DNA of 64,000 nucleotides, taken from Ensifer adhaerens. Its GTDB lineage: Bacteria > Pseudomonadota > Alphaproteobacteria > Rhizobiales > Rhizobiaceae. A program made the translations under genes and the position numbers. Shown in pieces: positions 18,613-26,524 of the stretch. The number at the start of each line of letters is the position of its first letter. The first letter of the stretch is position 1. The stretch covers positions 62,001-126,000 of the forward strand of contig NZ_LGAP01000001.1 in NCBI RefSeq assembly GCF_001270265.1, given 5' to 3'. Below the pieces are notes generated by a model. It did no database searches. It had not been told where the DNA came from and saw nothing but the letters and a program-made list of their open reading frames with translations.

Positions 18613-19851
18613 ATGTCCGTTGTATCCGGTGCAGCCGCACCGTCGAGCGCCCGCCGGGAAATGCCCTGGTTGATCATTGCGGCAGGCTCGATCGTCGCGA
18701 TGCTCACCTTCGGCCCGCGCTCGGCGATGGGCTTCTTCCAACTGCCGATGCTTGCCGATACCGGCTGGGACCGTACGACCTTCGGTCTGGCTATGGCGCT
18801 GCAAAATCTCTGCTGGGGCGTGAGCCAGCCGTTCTTCGGCGCGATCGCAGACAAGTTCGGCACCTGGCGCGTGCTGACCATGTCGGGGCTTCTCTATGCC
18901 TTGGGCCTGTTCATCATGGCCCATGCCAATGCGCCGATCTGGTTGCACATCGGTGGCGGCGTGCTGATCGGCATGGCCGTGGGCTCGGGCTCGTTCGGCA
19001 TTCTGCTCTCCGCATTCGCCCGCAACGTCACGCCGCATCAGCGCTCCATGGCCTTCGGTATCTGCACAGCGGCAGGGTCTGCCGGCATGTTCCTGTTCGC
19101 GCCTCTCAGCCAGGGGCTGATCTCCTCCTATGGCTGGTCCGACAGCCTTGTCTATCTTGGCGTACTGATGCTGCTCGTGCCGCTCTTTGCCATACCTCTG
19201 CGTGGAAACTCGTCCTCCGGCATCCAGTCCGAAGCGCAGTACAAGCAGTCGATCGGCGAGGCGCTGAAGGAGGCGCTGGGGCACAAGAGCTATCTCCTGC
19301 TGGTCTCGGGGTTTTTCGTCTGCGGCTATCAGGTGGCCTTCATCACCGCGCATTTTCCCGCCTATATCGGCGACATCGGCATCGACGCCCGCTATGCGGT
19401 GATCGCGCTGGCGCTGATCGGGTTCTTCAACATCATCGGCTCGCTATCGGCGGGCTTCATCGGCCAGCATTATTCCAAGCCCTATTTCCTGGCCTGGATT
19501 TACATTGCCCGCTCGGTCGCCGTCACCGCATTCCTGTTGGTGCCGCAATCGCCGACCTCGGTCATTATCTTTGCGATCGTCATGGGCTTGCTCTGGCTTT
19601 CGACCGTGCCGCCGACAAACGCGCTCGTCGTCATCATGTTCGGCACGCGCCACCTCGGTCTGCTCGGCGGCATCGTCTTTCTCTCCCACCAGGTGGGCTC
19701 GTTCCTGGGCGTGTGGATGGGCGGCTACCTCTACGACCAGTTTGGCTCCTATGATCCGGTATGGTGGCTGGGTGTGGCGCTCGGCCTGTTTGCCGCCGTC
19801 GTGCATTGGCCGATCGAGGAGAAAGCCGTGCCTCGGCCGGCCTTGGCCTGA
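18613..19851 (+). CDS. MFS transporter, monocarboxylate/oxalate-like
   Basis: 412-residue inner-membrane carrier with twelve predicted membrane segments. The first is IIAAGSIVAMLTFGPRSAMG, followed by the MFS loop GAIADKFGTWRVL between helices 2 and 3, and the halves are joined by a hydrophilic stretch near residue 205. The pattern GPRSAMGFFQLPMLADTGWDR resembles the OxlT/MCT-like group of bacterial MFS carriers that move organic anions. The ATG at 18613 follows GGAGAAG. It lies 106 bases after the AraC gene on the same strand, and a hairpin terminator follows. Confidence 0.87.
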   Translation: MSVVSGAAAPSSARREMPWLIIAAGSIVAMLTFGPRSAMGFFQLPMLADTGWDRTTFGLAMALQNLCWGVSQPFFGAIADKFGTWRVLTMSGLLYALGLFIMAHANAPIWLHIGGGVLIGMAVGSGSFGILLSAFARNVTPHQRSMAFGICTAAGSAGMFLFAPLSQGLISSYGWSDSLVYLGVLMLLVPLFAIPLRGNSSSGIQSEAQYKQSIGEALKEALGHKSYLLLVSGFFVCGYQVAFITAHFPAYIGDIGIDARYAVIALALIGFFNIIGSLSAGFIGQHYSKPYFLAWIYIARSVAVTAFLLVPQSPTSVIIFAIVMGLLWLSTVPPTNALVVIMFGTRHLGLLGGIVFLSHQVGSFLGVWMGGYLYDQFGSYDPVWWLGVALGLFAAVVHWPIEEKAVPRPALA

Positions 19852-19861
19852 AGAAATCCAT

Positions 19862-19898
19862 GAACGGAGCGTCGCGAAATGCGACGTTCCGTTCTTGA
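19862..19898 (+). terminator. Hairpin terminator after the MFS gene
   Basis: Arms GAACGGAGCGTCGC and GCGACGTTCCGTTC pair over 14 positions with one G-U, around a GAAAT loop. The following T-run is weak (TTCTTG), so termination may be partial. Confidence 0.55.
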
Positions 19899-19954
19899 AA
19901 TCTGTCACAAAACTTTCTAAATCAACCCATGCGGCTTTGCCGCTTTTGTTTTGG

Positions 19955-19985
19955 TTCAATTATGCTCAGTTTGAGCATAATTGAA
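19955..19985. promoter_or_regulatory. Predicted NadQ operator of nadABC
   Basis: A perfect 14-bp palindrome with arms TTCAATTATGCTCA and TGAGCATAATTGAA and a 3-nt centre (GTT), 35 bases before nadA. A -10-like CATAAT falls inside the right arm, so a bound protein would block RNA polymerase. The ATGCTCA/TGAGCAT core agrees with my memory of the NadQ motif that precedes nadABC in alphaproteobacteria, and a NadQ-type gene lies at 24393-25388. Confidence 0.8.
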
Positions 19986-20020
19986 GAGCCGCCCGAGAGA
20001 GGGGTGGAGAGGAGATCTCG

Positions 20021-21100
20021 ATGACGCGCCTTGATTCCCGCACGCAGGCCGTGGCGAACCCGGTTTTTGTAAGCGCCGCCCAGCGTTTCGGCATCATCGA
20101 AAGACCCGAGCTTGCCTTCACGCCGGCAGTCGCGCGCGAGACGGAGCACCTCTACGAGAAGGTCAAGGACTTCATCCCGGCGATCGAATGGCCGGTCTAT
20201 GCTCCCTATGTTCACGCCATCAACCGGCTGAAAAAAGAGCGCAACGCCGTCATCCTCGCGCATAACTACCAGACCCCGGATATCTTCCATTGCGTCGCCG
20301 ATATCGTCGGCGACTCGCTGCAGCTTGCGCGCGACGCCAGCAAGGTCGATGCCGAGATCATCATCCAGTGTGGCGTTCACTTCATGGCCGAGACCTCCAA
20401 GCTGTTGAGCCCGGAAAAGACGGTGCTGATCCCGGACGGCAAGGCCGGCTGCTCGCTGTCGGAATCGATTACCGGAGCGGACGTGCGGCTGCTGAAGCAG
20501 CGCTACCCCGGCGTTCCGGTCGTTACCTATGTCAACACCTCTGCCGACGTGAAGGCCGAAACCGACATCTGCTGCACCTCGTCGAACGTGCTTGCGGTTG
20601 TCGAAAGCTTCGCCTCGGACACGGTGCTGTGCATCCCGGACGAGTATCTGGCCATGAATGTCGCGCGCCAGACCAACAAGAAGATCCTCACCTGGAAGGG
20701 CCACTGCGAGGTGCACGAGCGCTTCACTGCCGCCGAACTGCTGGCCTACAAGGAAGCCAATCCGGGCATCGAGATCATCGGTCATCCCGAGTGCCACCCG
20801 GACGTGATCGCGGTCTGCGATTTCGCCGGCTCGACATCCGGCATGATCAACTATGTCAAGGACCACCGCCCCTCGAAGGTCCTGCTCGTCACCGAATGCT
20901 CGATGGCGTCGAACATCCAGGCGGAGATCGAGGGCGTCGAGTTCGTCAAGCCCTGCAATCTCTGTCCGCACATGAAGCGCATCACACTGCCGAAGATCCT
21001 CGACAGCCTGCTCACCATGACGGAAGAGGTGCTGGTCGATCCGGCGATCGCCGATCGGGCGCGCCTTGCTGTCGAACGCATGGTCAACCTCAAGCAATAA
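20021..21100 (+). CDS. nadA: Quinolinate synthase A
   Basis: Condenses iminoaspartate with dihydroxyacetone phosphate to quinolinate, the second step of de novo NAD synthesis. The 359-residue product has the substrate motif [20 protein letters not shown] and the three regions that carry the 4Fe-4S cluster cysteines: [23 protein letters not shown] and [11 protein letters not shown]. Two signature segments, ECSMASN and GHPECHPDV, are also intact. The ATG at 20021 follows a GGAG ribosome site. It is the first gene of nadA-nadB-nadC behind the palindromic operator. Confidence 0.97.
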   Translation: MTRLDSRTQAVANPVFVSAAQRFGIIERPELAFTPAVARETEHLYEKVKDFIPAIEWPVYAPYVHAINRLKKERNAVILAHNYQTPDIFHCVADIVGDSLQLARDASKVDAEIIIQCGVHFMAETSKLLSPEKTVLIPDGKAGCSLSESITGADVRLLKQRYPGVPVVTYVNTSADVKAETDICCTSSNVLAVVESFASDTVLCIPDEYLAMNVARQTNKKILTWKGHCEVHERFTAAELLAYKEANPGIEIIGHPECHPDVIAVCDFAGSTSGMINYVKDHRPSKVLLVTECSMASNIQAEIEGVEFVKPCNLCPHMKRITLPKILDSLLTMTEEVLVDPAIADRARLAVERMVNLKQ

Positions 21101-21152
21101 CACCTGCCGGGAAGGCCCGGCATACAAGCATGCGCTGGAGGAGAGCCGCACC

Positions 21153-22751
21153 ATGCTGAGAGATCATTTTCGCCCGCAATCCTTCAATGGGATTGACGAT
21201 ATCGTCATCGTCGGCGGCGGCCTTGCAGGCCTCTTCTGCGCGCTGAAGCTCAGCCCCCGGCCGGTTACCATTCTCGCCGCAGCCCCGATCGGCCACGGCG
21301 CCTCGTCGGCCTGGGCGCAGGGCGGTATCGCCGCGGCGATGAGCCCCGGCGACACCTTCGAAAAGCATGTCGCCGACACGTTGACGGCGGGCGCCGGCAT
21401 CGTTGACGAGAAGATGACGCGCATGATGGTGGCCGAAGGCCCGGCGCGCATCCATGACCTCTTGGAATATGGCGTTCCCTTCGACCGCGACCTCGAAGGC
21501 AAGTTGATCCTGTCGCGCGAGGCTGCTCATTCCGAGCGCCGCATCGTGCGCGTCAAGGGCGACATGGCCGGCAAGGCGATCATGGAAGCGCTGATCACGG
21601 CGGTGCGCAACACGCCCTCGATCCGCGTCATCGAAGGCTATGTGGTCGAAGAACTGGTGCGCGAAGGCCGTTTCATCTCCGGTGTCATCGCCCGGCCGGA
21701 TGCCGGTCAGTCGAAGAAGCGCGTTTCGTTTCCGGCGCGGGCCGTGGTTCTGTGCTCGGGTGGCATCGGCCACCTCTATGCGGTGACGACCAACCCTTGG
21801 GAAGCTTGCGGCCAAGGTCTCGGCATGGCTGCACGGGCAGGGGCGATCATCGCCGATCCGGAATTCGTCCAGTTTCACCCGACCGCCATCAATATCGGCA
21901 AGGATCCGGCGCCGCTGGCGACCGAGGCATTGCGCGGCGATGGCGCACAGCTCATCAACGCGGCCGGGCACCGCTTTATGCTCGACATTCACCCGGACGG
22001 CGAGCTTGCCCCGCGCGACATCGTTTCGCGCGGCGTATTCGCCGAGGTTCAGGCTGGCCGCGGCGCGTTTCTCGATTGCACCAAGGCCGTCGGCAAACAT
22101 TTCCCGGAAATGTTCCCGACGGTCTATGCCTCCTGCATCGGTGCCGGCATCGATCCGGTGACGCAACCGATCCCGGTCGTGCCGGCGGTGCACTACCATA
22201 TGGGTGGCGTCCTCACGGATGCCGAAGGCCGCACCTCGATCGACGGCCTTTGGGCAGCGGGCGAAGTGACGTCGACCGGCGTGCACGGCGCCAATCGCCT
22301 CGCCTCCAATTCGCTGCTCGAAGCGGTGGTTTTTGCCGCCCGCATCGCCGAGAACATCAAGGGTACCCTGCCGACGCCGCAGCTCACCCAATGGGGCGAC
22401 AATGCCGGGGAAAACGACGACCCGGTCACGGTCGAAGACAGCCCGCAGCTCACGGTCCTGCGTGGGCTGATGAGCGAATGCGTCGGCGTCATCAGGACGC
22501 GCGAAAGTCTGCTGCGGGCGATCCGCGAGATCTCGGCGCTCGAGCGCGACAATGCGCGCATGCGCTTCACCAATATCCTGACCACGGCCAAGCTGATCGC
22601 GGTTGGCGCCCTTCGCCGCACCGAGAGCCGCGGCGGCCACTACCGCGCCGATTGCCCGTCGGAGCAGCCGGAATGGCGTCGCCGCACCTACCTGACGCTT
22701 TCCGAGGCGAACCGCCTGGCGGCTGAACTCACGGAAACCGAAACGGCCTGA
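21153..22751 (+). CDS. nadB: L-aspartate oxidase
   Basis: FAD enzyme that oxidises L-aspartate to iminoaspartate for quinolinate synthase. The 532-residue product has the dinucleotide motif [13 protein letters not shown] at about residues 19-31, the [12 protein letters not shown] loop, the catalytic-region motifs FVQFHPTA and [10 protein letters not shown], and the FAD-binding segment [12 protein letters not shown]. The ATG at 21153 follows GGAGGAG at 21137-21143; the frame upstream to 21066 overlaps nadA and is rejected. It starts 52 bases after nadA, so both are presumably made together. Confidence 0.97.
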   Translation: MLRDHFRPQSFNGIDDIVIVGGGLAGLFCALKLSPRPVTILAAAPIGHGASSAWAQGGIAAAMSPGDTFEKHVADTLTAGAGIVDEKMTRMMVAEGPARIHDLLEYGVPFDRDLEGKLILSREAAHSERRIVRVKGDMAGKAIMEALITAVRNTPSIRVIEGYVVEELVREGRFISGVIARPDAGQSKKRVSFPARAVVLCSGGIGHLYAVTTNPWEACGQGLGMAARAGAIIADPEFVQFHPTAINIGKDPAPLATEALRGDGAQLINAAGHRFMLDIHPDGELAPRDIVSRGVFAEVQAGRGAFLDCTKAVGKHFPEMFPTVYASCIGAGIDPVTQPIPVVPAVHYHMGGVLTDAEGRTSIDGLWAAGEVTSTGVHGANRLASNSLLEAVVFAARIAENIKGTLPTPQLTQWGDNAGENDDPVTVEDSPQLTVLRGLMSECVGVIRTRESLLRAIREISALERDNARMRFTNILTTAKLIAVGALRRTESRGGHYRADCPSEQPEWRRRTYLTLSEANRLAAELTETETA

Positions 22752-22807
22752 CCGTGACGTCGTCATGGCCGCCGCAGTTGAGAATACAAGCAGGGAATAA
22801 CGACCAG

Positions 22808-23716
22808 ATGACCGCAGCCCTTCGCCCCGAACTGCCCGCCCTCATGGTCGAGGATCAGGTGCGCGCCGCTTTGCTCGAAGATCTCGGCCGCGCCGGCGAC
22901 ATTACGACCCTGTCGACGATCGGGCCGGAAATGACGGCAACAGCCGGCATGAACGCGCGTGATCCCGGGGTGGTTGCCGGGCTCGAACTCGCGCGCACGG
23001 CGTTCCGGCTCGTCGATCCGTCCATCGTCTTCGAGGCTCTGGTCGCCGACGGCGACCGTGTGGCGCCGGGAACCGCGATTGCCCGCATCTCCGGCCGTGC
23101 CCGCGGGCTGCTCTCGGCCGAGCGCGTCGGCCTGAACTTCCTCATGCATCTCTCGGGCATTGCCACCTATACGGCGACGTTCGCCGACGAAATTGCCCAT
23201 ACGCGCGCAAAGGTCTGCTGCACGCGCAAGACGATCCCGGGACTGCGTGCGCTGGAGAAATACGCCGTGCGCCTCGGCGGTGGCTCCAACCATCGCTACG
23301 GCCTCGACGACGCGGTGCTGATCAAGGACAACCACATCGCCGTCTCCGGCGGCGTTGCCGCCGCCGTGCACGCGGCCCGCGCCTATTGCGGTCATCTGGT
23401 CAAGATCGAGATCGAGGTCGATGGCCTCGACCAGATGCGCGAGGCGCTGACTGCCGCACCCGACGTCATCCTGCTCGACAATATGGGGCCGGAGCGCCTG
23501 CGCGAAGCAGTTGCCATCAATGCCGCCCATTGGCAGCTTGGCGGTGACGCCTATGCCGCCGACCCGCGGCGCACGCGCCTCGAAGCCTCCGGCAACGTCA
23601 AGATCGACACGGTCCGCGCCATCGCCGAGACCGGCGTCGATTATATCTCGACGTCCAAGATCACCATGGCCGCGCCAACGCTCGACATCGGGTTGGACGT
23701 TGCGATCAAACGCTAA
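22808..23716 (+). CDS. nadC: Quinolinate phosphoribosyltransferase (decarboxylating)
   Basis: Converts quinolinate and PRPP to nicotinate mononucleotide, completing the three-step nadABC route. The 302-residue product contains the PRPP-binding motif TRKTIPGLRALEKYAV, the GGGSNHRYGLDDAVLIKDNH segment with metal and substrate ligands, the IEIEVD strand, the LLDNMGPE loop and DYISTSKIT near the C-terminus. The ATG at 22808, with AGGGAAT before it, is preferred to the frame start at 22754 because it gives the family N-terminus. It ends the operon, 57 bases after nadB. Confidence 0.96.
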   Translation: MTAALRPELPALMVEDQVRAALLEDLGRAGDITTLSTIGPEMTATAGMNARDPGVVAGLELARTAFRLVDPSIVFEALVADGDRVAPGTAIARISGRARGLLSAERVGLNFLMHLSGIATYTATFADEIAHTRAKVCCTRKTIPGLRALEKYAVRLGGGSNHRYGLDDAVLIKDNHIAVSGGVAAAVHAARAYCGHLVKIEIEVDGLDQMREALTAAPDVILLDNMGPERLREAVAINAAHWQLGGDAYAADPRRTRLEASGNVKIDTVRAIAETGVDYISTSKITMAAPTLDIGLDVAIKR

Positions 23717-23813
23717 AGTTCCGCGGCAAAGCTTTAAGCGCCCCGCGCAAATCCATGAATCGATTCCGGTTTAAGGCATTGTCGAGTGACCGTTGGCGCA
23801 GTTGAGGCGTGCG

Positions 23814-24149
23814 TTATCGCTGCTGGATGAACGGGCAGACGATGCGCTGGTCGATGGTGATCTCCGTGCCGCAGTCATAGCGACAGATCTTGAACTGCCC
23901 CCGCCTATCCTGGCCATTGAGGTTGCAGATCGTCACACCGGGTTGGCCGCCGCCAAACCCGGGTTGGCCGCCGCCCATCTGGTTGTTCTTGAAGTAGTCG
24001 GGTATCGCCGTATTACCCCGCGGGTTCGGTACGACCGGCTGGTCCGAACGGTTGTTGAAATAGTCGGGGACCGCCTTGCTCCCCTGCGGGTTCGGCAGGA
24101 TAGGCTGATCGGTCAGGAGGCTGGTGAGCAGCGCAAGCGCAAGCAACAT
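23814..24149 (-). CDS. Small secreted protein with tandem PNPxG...PDYF repeat
   Basis: 111-residue unrecognised protein. A short signal-like segment (MLLALALLTSLLT) is followed by two similar units of about 20 residues: LPNPQGSKAVPDYFNN and VPNPRGNTAIPDYFKN. A Gly/Gln stretch and a C-terminal part with four cysteines (ICNL, FKICRYDC, VCPF) follow. GAGGAAG stands six bases before the ATG. It probably acts outside the cytoplasm, with disulfides in the C-terminal part. A RIME-like repeat begins 12 bases upstream of the start, so its promoter lies in or beyond the repeat. Confidence 0.7.
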   Translation of the reverse strand: MLLALALLTSLLTDQPILPNPQGSKAVPDYFNNRSDQPVVPNPRGNTAIPDYFKNNQMGGGQPGFGGGQPGVTICNLNGQDRRGQFKICRYDCGTEITIDQRIVCPFIQQR

Positions 24150-24161
24150 GTGTTCTTCCTC

Positions 24162-24263
24162 AGAGCATTTCCAGGAAAAGTGCGGAGCGGTTTTCCGTCA
24201 GGAAATGCGCGAAAACAAAGAGCTGGAGCGTTTCTGTGATTCCGTTTCAACCGGAAACGCTCT
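24162..24263 (+). repeat. RIME1-like intergenic repeat (copy 2)
   Basis: A 102-bp element bounded by AGAGCATTTCC and GGAAACGCTCT (10 of 11 inverted-repeat positions match). It holds two palindromes: 24166-24207 with arms CATTTCC/GGAAATG, and a second one near 24225-24263 with arms AGCGTTTC/GAAACGCT. The copy at 37399-37500 has the same length and about 13 differences by hand count. The arrangement matches what I recall of Rhizobium-specific intergenic mosaic element 1. Confidence 0.85.
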
Positions 24264-24273
24264 GGCCGGCCGG

Positions 24274-24352
24274 AGCCTGCACAATATCCGATCGAACGAA
24301 TGTAGCGCGCACTTGCCGAAGTGTAAGAAGCAGCCTGCACTTTATCCGTTCG
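24274..24352. repeat. Two 21-bp direct repeats flanking a small hairpin
   Basis: AGCCTGCACAATATCCGATCG at 24274-24294 (21 bases, listed here as AGCCTGCAC plus AATATCCGATCG) recurs at 24332-24352 as AGCCTGCAC plus TTTATCCGTTCG. The two copies share 18 of 21 bases. Between them lies CACTT-GCCG-AAGTG at 24310-24323. They stand beyond the RIME-like copy, downstream of nadQ and upstream of the small secreted gene. They could be regulator sites for that gene or debris of a repeat. Confidence 0.5.
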
Positions 24353-24392
24353 GTCGCCAGCATAGATGCCCGACCGCTTCCGTCTGCGAATA

Positions 24393-25388
24393 TCATGCGG
24401 AGGAGGAGCGGCCACCCACCTTGAGGCCGGGCGCGGGCCGTTCGTCGAGGATCTGGCGACGGAAGCGGAAGAGTGCCGCCGGCCTTCCGCCGGTCGACGC
24501 CAGCGTCATGCCGGTCGGCTCGACCAGCTCGGCGCCTTCGACCAGCCGCCGAAAATTCTGTTTGTGCAAATGGCGGCCGGAAATAGCCTCCACGGTTGCC
24601 TGCAAATCGGTGAGGGTGAATTCGGGCGGCATCAGCTCGAAGATGACCGGCCTGTATTTGATCTTGCCGCGCAGGCGGGCAATTGCGGTCGCGACGATGC
24701 GGCGGTGATCATGGCGCATGGCCTGTCCTGCCGCTGGATTGTCCTGCTCCCGGCTACGGCCGTCGATCACCGCCTCGCGCACGAGACCCGCTTCGTAGAG
24801 CAGTTCATAGCGCTCCAGCACCCGTTCCTCGTCCCAGGGGAAATCGCCGAGGCCGAAGGCAAGCCGGATGCGCGCGCGCCGCTGCGCGCTTGGGGCCATG
24901 CGCTCGTCATCGGACGTGCCAAGCTCCCAGCGGGAGAGGGCAGGCAGGATCATCTGGTCGAGGATGGCAGGGCGACCCTGCCGCCAGTCCTCCCAGGGCA
25001 GGTAACCGTACCAGTCGCGCCAGTGCGCGCCGGCCCCGGCCAGGCGCTCGGTGTTTTCGGTATCGGTCTGCGTCAGGGCGAGATAGCCGACCGAAACCAT
25101 GTGCTTGCCCTCTTCGCCCGGCAGCCGCTGCCGTCCGCGGTCGCCGAAGGTGTAGAGCTGCTCGATATAGCCGAGCTTGAGCGCGGTGCGTTTTTCCACA
25201 CGGTCGCGCAGGCTGGTCTCGAAGGTGCGGTGGCGAGCGGGATCGAAGGGGCCGAAGGGCAGGCTGTCCCGTGCGTCGCCATCCGCCTCGTTGATCGCCA
25301 GAATGCGCGGGCTGCGGTTGACGACGGCGACGATCGCCGCGTTGAGACCGATTTCGACGGTGACCGCCTGCATCTCAGTCGCCAACAT
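24393..25388 (-). CDS. nadQ: NadQ-type Nudix-like transcriptional regulator of NAD synthesis
   Basis: 331-residue predicted repressor of nadABC. The N-terminal two thirds form a degenerate Nudix fold (about 1-230, with VTVEIGLNAAIVAVVN and GYIEQLYTFGDRGRQ). A canonical Nudix catalytic box is not present, which fits a ligand sensor rather than an enzyme. The C-terminal third (about 240-320) is an NrtR-like winged helix: KIKYRPVIFELMPPEFTLTD followed by the recognition region HLHKQNFRRLVEGAELV. The ATG at 25388 follows AAGGAG and overlaps the end of the phosphatase gene. It is the last gene of the ygfZ operon and encodes the likely binder of the palindrome at 19955-19985. Confidence 0.85.
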   Translation of the reverse strand: MLATEMQAVTVEIGLNAAIVAVVNRSPRILAINEADGDARDSLPFGPFDPARHRTFETSLRDRVEKRTALKLGYIEQLYTFGDRGRQRLPGEEGKHMVSVGYLALTQTDTENTERLAGAGAHWRDWYGYLPWEDWRQGRPAILDQMILPALSRWELGTSDDERMAPSAQRRARIRLAFGLGDFPWDEERVLERYELLYEAGLVREAVIDGRSREQDNPAAGQAMRHDHRRIVATAIARLRGKIKYRPVIFELMPPEFTLTDLQATVEAISGRHLHKQNFRRLVEGAELVEPTGMTLASTGGRPAALFRFRRQILDERPAPGLKVGGRSSSA

Positions 25389-25914
25389 GGGCTCCTTCGG
25401 CAACAAGCGGCAGCACGAAGGGAACATTGCCGTCGGTATCGGCGCCGCGGCCGATCGAGCGCACGGCAGCGACGAGCCGCCCGCCACGGGATAAGACGGC
25501 GTCACCGATTTCGACAAGCCGGGTGTTGGGCGTCGCATAGGGCGAGGCGAGCCTCAGTCGCTCGACCAGTTCCCGGTCTTCCTGCTCGGGCTCCACCGCA
25601 AGCGCTGCGATAAGAGCCGCAGCCGGAGACCGGGAAACGCCCATCCAGCAATGAACGAGCATCGAGCGCGCGCGGTCCCAGTCTTTGGCGAAGGCGACGA
25701 TCTGCTGGACGTGCTCTTCCTGCGGGGCGATGAGCCCGCCGGTGCCGGCAAAGCTGATATCGTTCATCCCCAGCGTCAGGTGCCGTGCCTTGGAGATGAC
25801 CGCCGGGCGGTGGAAATCCTGGCCCTTGGCGACAAGGCTCAGCATTTCCGTGCAGCCGTGGCGGACGGCCATTTCGGCGATGCGGGCAAGCGGCGATACG
25901 ACGATCCGGGACAT
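25375..25914 (-). CDS. Cysteine-dependent tyrosine/dual-specificity phosphatase-like protein
   Basis: 179-residue protein with the CX5R phosphatase loop VHCWMGVSRSP at about residues 85-95 and an upstream region MNDISFAGTGG that could supply the general-acid Asp. It belongs to the short bacterial family annotated as protein tyrosine phosphatase in rhizobia. The ATG at 25914 is nine bases after AAGGTGG and just two bases from the stop of the preceding HD gene; the ATG at 25923 would have no spacer. It overlaps the start of nadQ by 14 bases, so translation is probably coupled. Substrate unknown; small phosphorylated metabolites are as likely as proteins. Confidence 0.85.
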   Translation of the reverse strand: MSRIVVSPLARIAEMAVRHGCTEMLSLVAKGQDFHRPAVISKARHLTLGMNDISFAGTGGLIAPQEEHVQQIVAFAKDWDRARSMLVHCWMGVSRSPAAALIAALAVEPEQEDRELVERLRLASPYATPNTRLVEIGDAVLSRGGRLVAAVRSIGRGADTDGNVPFVLPLVAEGAHVGD

Positions 25915-25915
25915 C

Positions 25916-26524
25916 TCAGGCATCCACCTTCGCAGCGGCGCGTTCCGCCTCGAGAGCGGCGAAACGCTCGGTAAACAGACGCTGGGCCTCGACGGCCGGC
26001 AAGGGGTCGATCAGCAGGCTGTCGCGGGTGATGCCGCGCGGCTGCCCAAAGAACTTTCGCGCTTCTTCTGTCGCGAAGCCGGCAAGCGCTGTCGCTTCGA
26101 AATAGGCGGCGATATGATCTGCCTTCTTGATCCGGTCCTTCAATTCCCTAGAGCAATGGGCAGGCAGGCCGAAGCGTAAATGGATGGCGCTTTCCAGCCG
26201 GTTCTCGACCAGCTTGTAGCCACCGCCGACCACGGCCTTGAAGGGAGAGATCATGTCGCCGATCACATATTCCGGCGCGTCGTGCAGCAGCGCCATCAGG
26301 CAGTCGTCGGCGTTGCACTTGTAGCTCCGACGAAAGATATCCTCGACGATGAGGCTGTGCTGGGCGACGGAGAAGGCGTGGTCGCCAGCCGTCTGGCCGT
26401 TCCATCGCGCAACGCGGGCAAGGCCGTGGGCGATGTCGCTGATTTCGACATCGAGCGGCGACGGATCCAGCAGATCGAGCCGCCGTCCGGAAAGCATGCG
26501 TTGCCAAGCGCGCGCCGAGGTCAT
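25916..26524 (-). CDS. HD-domain hydrolase, YfbR-like
   Basis: 202-residue metal-dependent phosphohydrolase of the HD superfamily, similar to the 5'-deoxynucleotidase YfbR group. Metal ligands are visible in DHAFSVAQHSLIVEDI (about 56-71), in the HD of CLMALLHDAPEYVIGD (about 82-97) and in the later Asp of KKADHIAAYFEA. The ATG at 26524 overlaps the TGA of ygfZ (ATGA), which fixes the start. It is translationally coupled between ygfZ and the phosphatase gene. A nucleotidase next to an NAD regulator is suggestive, but no NAD substrate is shown. Confidence 0.88.
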   Translation of the reverse strand: MTSARAWQRMLSGRRLDLLDPSPLDVEISDIAHGLARVARWNGQTAGDHAFSVAQHSLIVEDIFRRSYKCNADDCLMALLHDAPEYVIGDMISPFKAVVGGGYKLVENRLESAIHLRFGLPAHCSRELKDRIKKADHIAAYFEATALAGFATEEARKFFGQPRGITRDSLLIDPLPAVEAQRLFTERFAALEAERAAAKVDA

